Assembly (NCBI GenBank): GCA_020723345.1
Contig: DYJA01000064.1
Location: forward strand, 1 to 38,040
DNA length: 38,040 nt
Direction of reading: 5' to 3'
DNA from: Candidatus Aquidulcis sp.
GTDB lineage: Bacteria; Chloroflexota; Anaerolineae; UBA4142
Position numbers and translations under genes: made by a program. How positions within the stretch are numbered: position 1 is the stretch's first letter; each line of letters begins with the position of its first letter. The notes under the pieces are model-generated. The model saw only the letters and a program-made list of their open reading frames with translations, was not told where the DNA came from and searched no databases. Shown in pieces: positions 33,202 to 38,040 of the stretch.

Positions 33202-34013
33202 TTGTTGTTAGCTCCTCTGTCAAGTGTTCTTGGTTGTAAATTCGTCAGAAGACACTTGGCGTTGCTAGGATGTACTGCCTGAAACGGTTCAGATGCGAAA
33301 CGATACGCTAACACGTTCTTCGGACAGGTATCAATACAGGTTCCACATTGCACGCAGTTGTTTGGGAAAGTGCTATCTTCCTGAACAACCGCCAACACAT
33401 CAATGCTCATTGGGCAATTCTGATTACATTTCGTACAATCTAGGCAGGCTTCCCTATCACGGATTGCTACATGCAGACTAGGCATGCGCAACCGACGGCC
33501 CACATAAGTACTGGCAGCGACGATGGGGTAGATCCAACAGCCCCGATAACAAAACCCCCGGCGACCAAAGAGTAGCACAAAAACAAACATAAATATAACG
33601 ACGGGGATGTACGGCAAAAAATAGCGGATTTCAGAAGTAGCAAAACGGCCGGTTCCTGGATATCCCAAATCAATCCGAGAAACCCCACCTATGAAGACAG
33701 TTGCCGCCATCATAATTGCCCAAACACTGACGATGATTACCCGGAACCAATTGTTCATCTTGCGTTCGATCGCCCTATCGTTCAAAGATTCCGAGACCAG
33801 TTGACACCCGGCGCCAGGGCAGAGCCAACCACAAAAAGCCCGCCGAAACAAAAACCCTGAAAGGAACAAAGAGGTAAGCACAATGACACTCAAATTGACT
33901 ACTCCTTCCTTCAGACTCATGATCGGCGGCGCGGGTGCGAGGTAGATAACGCTAATCGGAAATATCGAGAAAGAGATGAGTAAGATCAATTTTCTTAACG
34001 TTTGGCGATTCAT
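33198..34013 (-). CDS. Membrane polyferredoxin, NapH/NosR-like
   Basis: A 271-residue electron-transfer protein. About four helices carry two paired-cysteine motifs of the NapH/NosR membrane type, CGWLCPGAGCQ (about 61-71) and CYRGCWIYP (about 154-162). The C-terminal soluble part has two [4Fe-4S] motifs, CLDCTKCNQNCP and CVQCGTCIDTCP. Such proteins pass electrons between quinol and redox enzymes outside or within the membrane. It is the first gene after the LuxR activator and would feed the reductases of the cassette. Confidence 0.88.
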   Translation of the reverse strand: MNRQTLRKLILLISFSIFPISVIYLAPAPPIMSLKEGVVNLSVIVLTSLFLSGFLFRRAFCGWLCPGAGCQLVSESLNDRAIERKMNNWFRVIIVSVWAIMMAATVFIGGVSRIDLGYPGTGRFATSEIRYFLPYIPVVIFMFVFVLLFGRRGFCYRGCWIYPIVAASTYVGRRLRMPSLHVAIRDREACLDCTKCNQNCPMSIDVLAVVQEDSTFPNNCVQCGTCIDTCPKNVLAYRFASEPFQAVHPSNAKCLLTNLQPRTLDRGANNK

Positions 34014-34048
34014 GATTCCTTAACCGTCTGTCACTTGTTCAATGCACA

Positions 34049-34110
34049 GACAATATACCTGTTCGATGGTATTGCTGGCTAGATACTAAAGTATTGTTCG
34101 GAGGTATTGT
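34049..34110 (-). promoter_or_regulatory. Candidate activator sites before the redox cassette
   Basis: Three direct copies of the heptamer ACAATAC or GCAATAC, read on the minus strand, lie at 34104-34110, 34091-34097 and 34069-34075 (13 and 22 bases apart). TATATT near 34052-34057 could be the -10 of a promoter lacking a -35. Direct repeats ahead of a poor -35 fit an activator of the MalT type, whose gene lies just upstream. Confidence 0.45.
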
Positions 34111-34161
34111 TGTGAAGAATGGAGAGGAGAAATTCTAAAGCGGGGTAACCGGAGGTTCAAG

Positions 34162-36861
34162 TTACAACAGCCCCAGCTCGCGTCCGCGCGCGACCGCTTC
34201 GGTGCGATTGTGGACCTGAAGCTTGTCGAAGATGATTCGGCTGTGTCCTTTGACCGTACTCAAGGCGAGGAAAAGTCGCTCGCCAATCTCACGATTCGAG
34301 AGTCCCTGGGCAATGAGGCGAAGTACTTCCAACTCGCGTTGGCTCAATGGCTCGACCAGAATTTTCGATCTTCGATTTTCGATTTCTGATTTTGCCTGCG
34401 GAATTTGAAATGCCAGCAGCAGTTTCTCCAGGTACGCGCTCAGGTGCGGCGAAGTTTTCAAAATCGCAAATCGCAAATCGGAAATCATCAATTGCATCGG
34501 TTCGCCTTCGTTAACGAAGAGACGAATAAAACCGCCCGGCTCTGCCAGCGCCAACGCGTCGCCCAGCACTAGCGCCGCCTTGTCCTTTTCGCCATGCGCG
34601 TGCAGAGCGACTGCTTGTAGAACCATGACCTTGAGAAGTTCGTCCTGCCAGCTCTTTGCTTCCATCTGCTGGCGAAATGGTTCCAGTACCGCCAATGCTG
34701 CCGCTGAGTCTCCTTGAGCAAGGAGTACGCGAGCTTGGCTGAGTGGCAGATCATGTGCCTGTGCGAGACGGGCGGCAGCTTTTACATCGCCCTCGCGAAG
34801 CAAGACAAGCACTTGGGCGGCGGCTACCTCAGGCATGCGATGCACAAAGTTACGCTGGCGTACAGACTGCTCTGCCTCCGCTAAGATGGCAGCCGCGCCA
34901 GTCACATCACCCTGAGCCAGTTTAACGCGGGCAAGAACCACCTCACAGGTAACGAATCTGTCAATCGCGCGATCATACTGCCTTGCCAGTTGAAGACTTT
35001 GTTGACTGTACTGCTCAGCAGTATCCAGATCGTTCCATTCGTAGAATATGCGGGCCAGGCCAATATACTCCTCGCTGGCATTCGGAGGTCCCTGATCACT
35101 AAGGAGTTGCAGGGAGTGTCGGTAGGTTTCGGCCGCCTGATAAAGTTGGTTCTCAGATTCCTGTATTCTGCCCAAACTGGTTGTAGCCAGTACAGTGTAG
35201 TAGGTATTCCCGGACGCCTGTCTGATAGCTTCGGTATAGACCTGACGGGCTGCGGCACGGTTCCCCAGGAGATGGTATGCAAACCCCAGTGTCCAATTCG
35301 CTCTACTGCGGAAAAGCATGTTATTGGGGGGCAGGTACTCTAGAGCGCGGCGCGCCTGGATGATCGCGGCATCCGGCTGGTATTGAAGGTTTGCCAACGT
35401 GGCTCTGATGGTGGCGATTTGTCCAACCAGGTCACGGGTTTTATCATCGAGATCGGTATTTTGCATGGCTTGTTCAGCCGCTTGCAGTTTCTCTTCGACG
35501 CCGGTTGTCTTTCCCGACATAAGCACCGACGTGGCAGATCTTACCCACAACCAGGGTCTGGCATCCATTACGATCTTGGGCAGCGAAGCCAGCCAGTTGA
35601 CTATGGCAGTCACCGCGGCGAGTGAGTGCAGAGGTATCTCCCCGCCCTTAATCAACCGTTCGGCGCGTTCAATGTCATTGGCGGCAGCGGCATGGCGAAA
35701 GGCTTCAATATCCAAGTTGTTATCTTCGTACCACTGGCTCGCGCGGATGTGAAGTTCTGCCGCATTGATCGCACTCTGGTTCAGTCGTTGCTGCAACAAC
35801 TCCGCAAAGAGATGGTGATAGCGGTACCAACGCCGCTCATTATCGAGGGGGACGATGAACAAGTTGGCGCGCTCGAGATATTCCAAGATAAAGGATGAAG
35901 GATGAGAGATGAAGGATGGAGAGTCGGAATGGATTTTAGTTTCATCCTTCATCCTTCCGCCTTCATCCTTTCCCAACACGGCATCACAAAGAGGTCCACA
36001 CATCCGGTCGAGAATAGAAGTGTGCAGCAAAAAAGTCTGAATGCTTTCGGGCTGCTGTTGCAGGACTTGTTCAACCAAATAGTCCATCACGAACCGATGA
36101 CTGCCGGTGAACGATTGGATGAACCCAGCGGCGTCCTTATGCCCTTGCATTGAAATCGCCGCTAATTGCAGACCGGCAATCCAGCCCTCGGTGCGGGCTT
36201 CCAATGCGGCGACATCGGCGGCGGAAAGGTTCAGTCCCATCACGCGATTGAGAAATTCGGCGGCTTCATCAGGAGTGAAACGTAAATCGGCGGCACGCAG
36301 TTCGGTCAATTGATCTTGGGCGCGCAATCGGGCAAGGGGCAAGTTTGGATCCTCACGGGTGGCGACAGCGAGGCGCATTTGCGGTGGCAGGTGCTCGATC
36401 AGAAAAGTGAGGACGTGGTCAATCGGTTGGGCATTGATAACGTGGTAGTCGTCCAAGACGAGGATAAAGCTGTCCGAGACGTTGGTGATTTCATTAAGCA
36501 GAGTCGTCAGAATCGATTCGGTTGATGGCGGCGGAGTGGATTGGAGCGCACTCTGCATTCCTGCGCCGATATTCGTCACAATCGTTTGTAGCGCGGCGAT
36601 GAGACAAGTCAAAAAGCGGGTGGGGTCGTTGTCTCCTTCATCCAATGACAGCCAAGCAACGCGAACCTTGGGTTCGAATCGGTCGCAACCGGCGATCCAT
36701 TCGCTGACCAGCGTGGTCTTGCCAAACCCGGCGGGCGCAGAGAGAAGAGTTAGTTTGCGATGCAGACCCGCGTTCAGTTGCTCGATCAGACGGGGGCGGA
36801 GGACAACCCTGGGTCGCGGCGGGGGGATATAAAGTTTAGTGGCTAGAATTGGCGCAGACAT
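34162..36861 (-). CDS. MalT-type LuxR-family transcriptional activator
   Basis: An 899-residue STAND activator. It opens LATKLYIPPPRPRVVLRPRLIEQL and has Walker A SAPAGFGKTTLVSEW near 40-54, Walker B ILVLDDYHVI, and RLAVATREDPNLPLARLRA..LTELRAADLRF typical of the family. A long TPR-like helical region follows (about 380-780). The C terminus is a LuxR helix-turn-helix, LSQRELEVLRLIAQGLSNREIGERLFLALSTVKGHSRII. Signal binding drives ATP-dependent oligomerisation in MalT; here the signal is unknown. Two palindromic repeats are embedded in frame (residues about 297-324 and 791-833). It probably activates the co-directional redox cassette that begins 149 bases downstream. Confidence 0.92.
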   Translation of the reverse strand: MSAPILATKLYIPPPRPRVVLRPRLIEQLNAGLHRKLTLLSAPAGFGKTTLVSEWIAGCDRFEPKVRVAWLSLDEGDNDPTRFLTCLIAALQTIVTNIGAGMQSALQSTPPPSTESILTTLLNEITNVSDSFILVLDDYHVINAQPIDHVLTFLIEHLPPQMRLAVATREDPNLPLARLRAQDQLTELRAADLRFTPDEAAEFLNRVMGLNLSAADVAALEARTEGWIAGLQLAAISMQGHKDAAGFIQSFTGSHRFVMDYLVEQVLQQQPESIQTFLLHTSILDRMCGPLCDAVLGKDEGGRMKDETKIHSDSPSFISHPSSFILEYLERANLFIVPLDNERRWYRYHHLFAELLQQRLNQSAINAAELHIRASQWYEDNNLDIEAFRHAAAANDIERAERLIKGGEIPLHSLAAVTAIVNWLASLPKIVMDARPWLWVRSATSVLMSGKTTGVEEKLQAAEQAMQNTDLDDKTRDLVGQIATIRATLANLQYQPDAAIIQARRALEYLPPNNMLFRSRANWTLGFAYHLLGNRAAARQVYTEAIRQASGNTYYTVLATTSLGRIQESENQLYQAAETYRHSLQLLSDQGPPNASEEYIGLARIFYEWNDLDTAEQYSQQSLQLARQYDRAIDRFVTCEVVLARVKLAQGDVTGAAAILAEAEQSVRQRNFVHRMPEVAAAQVLVLLREGDVKAAARLAQAHDLPLSQARVLLAQGDSAAALAVLEPFRQQMEAKSWQDELLKVMVLQAVALHAHGEKDKAALVLGDALALAEPGGFIRLFVNEGEPMQLMISDLRFAILKTSPHLSAYLEKLLLAFQIPQAKSEIENRRSKILVEPLSQRELEVLRLIAQGLSNREIGERLFLALSTVKGHSRIIFDKLQVHNRTEAVARGRELGLL
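34362..34488. repeat. AAATCG-type inverted repeats in the LuxR-type gene
   Basis: TTTTCGATCTTCGATTTTCG and following bases (34362-34395) and CAAAATCGCAAATCGCAAAT with following bases (34456-34488) are inverted copies of the same motif, about 60 bases apart. They encode the linker before the helix-turn-helix domain, AKSEIENRRSKI and ISDLRFAILKTSP. The frame is undisturbed. Confidence 0.5.
35890..35971. repeat. GATGAAG-type palindromic repeat inside the LuxR-type gene
   Basis: Perfect 12-base ends AAAGGATGAAGG and CCTTCATCCTTT enclose further degenerate GATGAAG units; the right part is identical over 35 bases to the intergenic copy at 15020-15054. It encodes the odd stretch [22 protein letters not shown] at about residue 297-324, between DAVLG and LEYLERANLF, where the family normally has a short loop. 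Confidence 0.85.
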
Positions 36862-36944
36862 AGATCAAAATAGTATACGACGATACATCCTGCAAGGTTA
36901 CAAAACCCAACTCGCGCTCGGTCGGAACGCGTGGAAGCAAGCGT

Positions 36945-36973
36945 ATTATACCGTCTCCATCACGTTTCGCCAA
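36945..36973 (-). promoter_or_regulatory. Promoter of the LuxR-type activator gene
   Basis: TTGGCG (36968-36973) and TATAAT (36945-36950) on the minus strand are 17 bases apart, leaving a leader of about 75 bases before the ATG at 36861, which has no strong ribosome site. Confidence 0.6.
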
Positions 36974-36998
36974 ATCTCCTGCGCCTCAGGCATATTAT

Positions 36999-37031
36999 AG
37001 CACAGCCGCGAGTCATCTTCGCGGCTGTGCT
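36999..37031 (-). terminator. Hairpin terminator after the SCP2-membrane gene
   Basis: AGCACAGCCGCG (36999-37010) and CGCGGCTGTGCT (37020-37031) form a perfect 12-bp stem with a 9-base loop, followed in the direction of transcription by ATAATATG. It separates the upstream gene from the promoter of the activator. Confidence 0.75.
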
Positions 37032-37066
37032 CATTTCTCAGCAGACTACGACTTGGCTCGCGCACA

Positions 37067-38040
37067 TCACAACCAGACCCAGGTCGCCACCGTCATCGCG
37101 AACATGACGCCAAGCCCGATCGCTGCCAACATCCGGATTTGCGCCATCGCTTTATCTACATCGGCGATGCGGCGGCTCCGGATTCCTTTTTGGTACTGCG
37201 TCGTAAATATGCTGGCTGGAACGATCAAACCATATTGCGCGATGATGAGAGCCGGACGCAGATCAGATAGCCCGATCGCCGCCATGCCCAACGCGCTCGC
37301 CGCGATGAACTGCCAGCCCCACATCAAACTGATCACGGCATTCGGGTGGATGAAGAGACTCAATCGCCACAACGTCGTCACCACGTTCCACTTTGAATAT
37401 TCCGCCGAGACCGGCATTTCGGCAAACACGAGCGACGATAACCAAATGCCGCCCATGATCAACGATGCAAGAATGCTGCCCCGGCGCGTCACGCCGGGGA
37501 TCTGAAACAGCAGCAGACCGGCAACGACGATGAAGAACAACAGGATGCCAACTTCGAGCCAGGTCGGGCGATCATAGATCATTCTGTATCCGACGATGAC
37601 GAGCGATAGCAACAGAGCCGTACCAACACCGATCCAAGGATTCACCGGCAGATTGATCAAGACCCAGTAAAGTATCATCGGCACAAACGCTACCGACATC
37701 CAAGCCATACCCGAAAGCGCGATCGGACCAGCGGGGCGTTGTTCGCGCGGTGCGTCCACGGATACGTTGGGGTTTTGCTTGAACAAACTCCCCATTTTGA
37801 GCAACAGACTAAAATCGCCGTGCGCTTTGTACATCCCTTGCATCAACGCTTGCTGCGGATTCAATTCGCCATTCGCGATCTTGAGCCACACGTCCGACGG
37901 AGTAGTGATTGCGAGCGAAGGCACGTTAGCCGTTCCGACGTGAAACGCGCAGACGCCGTTTGCGATCTCGAAAAAATATTTTCCGCTTTGCGGCGCGCCG
38001 ATGACGAATTGGATCGTCGCGTTCAAATCGCCAGCGGCTT
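37067..38040 (-). CDS. SCP2 domain fused to a membrane region (partial, 5' end missing)
   Basis: The gene runs off the window; its visible 323 residues begin inside an SCP2 sterol-carrier-like domain: AGDLNATIQFVIG..GKYFFEIANGVCAFHVGT and ITTPSDVWLKIANGELNPQQALMQGMYKAHGDFSLLLKM, which together make the C-terminal half of the fold. After a hinge come about seven membrane helices (from residue about 105 to the end). The reading frame continues upstream of the apparent TTG start at 38026, so that is not the true start. SCP2 domains bind hydrophobic ligands; a membrane fusion partner suggests a role with lipids. Function unknown. Confidence 0.75.
   Translation of the reverse strand, partial: AAGDLNATIQFVIGAPQSGKYFFEIANGVCAFHVGTANVPSLAITTPSDVWLKIANGELNPQQALMQGMYKAHGDFSLLLKMGSLFKQNPNVSVDAPREQRPAGPIALSGMAWMSVAFVPMILYWVLINLPVNPWIGVGTALLLSLVIVGYRMIYDRPTWLEVGILLFFIVVAGLLLFQIPGVTRRGSILASLIMGGIWLSSLVFAEMPVSAEYSKWNVVTTLWRLSLFIHPNAVISLMWGWQFIAASALGMAAIGLSDLRPALIIAQYGLIVPASIFTTQYQKGIRSRRIADVDKAMAQIRMLAAIGLGVMFAMTVATWVWL

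Overview
The window looks like chromosome from a Chloroflexota bacterium, probably Anaerolineae. This is an inference from gene content: MalT-type LuxR activators, C-GCAxxG-C-C proteins, DUF3048 and secreted proteins with Thr/Pro/Ala-rich linkers, DUF4386 proteins, and a moderately GC-rich composition. No rRNA, tRNA, CRISPR array, transposase or prophage was found, and no gene-free stretch exceeds 300 bases.

Layout. 1-3240: a type II restriction-modification locus with a MamI-like endonuclease and an XRE controller on the minus strand, divergent from a fused methylase-specificity gene; a perfect inverted repeat lies between them. 3311-8014: a sugar ABC uptake operon (binding lipoprotein, two permeases, no ATPase) with a ROK repressor gene upstream. 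8157-12965: an accessory, defence-like block downstream of gyrB, holding a 941-residue ATPase with a 150-residue glycine-zipper membrane tract, a TIR-ATPase with a related P-loop module, and a UPF0175 antitoxin whose DUF3368/PIN toxin partner is frameshifted. 13013-24046: mainly housekeeping, with gyrB, a membrane protein with a leaderless-looking promoter, a MazF/PemK toxin-antitoxin pair, lysS, greA, a DUF3048 lipoprotein, coaE fused to a second domain, a small membrane protein, a secreted repeat protein and an alpha/beta hydrolase. 24072-26654: an MBL hydrolase and a NarL-type two-component system.

26728-36861: a co-directional redox cassette of about ten genes behind a 899-residue MalT-type LuxR activator. 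It encodes a polyferredoxin, three DUF4386 membrane proteins, an SDR, two zinc-free quinone-reductase-like MDR proteins, a four-helix membrane protein and a C-GCAxxG-C-C protein. The last gene carries an in-frame UGA exactly where its own second domain has the conserved Cys, followed at the right distance by a bacterial SECIS-like hairpin, so it is very probably a selenoprotein that ordinary gene calling would truncate. The window ends in a partial SCP2-membrane fusion gene.

A second theme is short palindromic repeats of several sequence families. They sit between genes, supply stop codons, and in at least two places appear inside open reading frames without breaking them.
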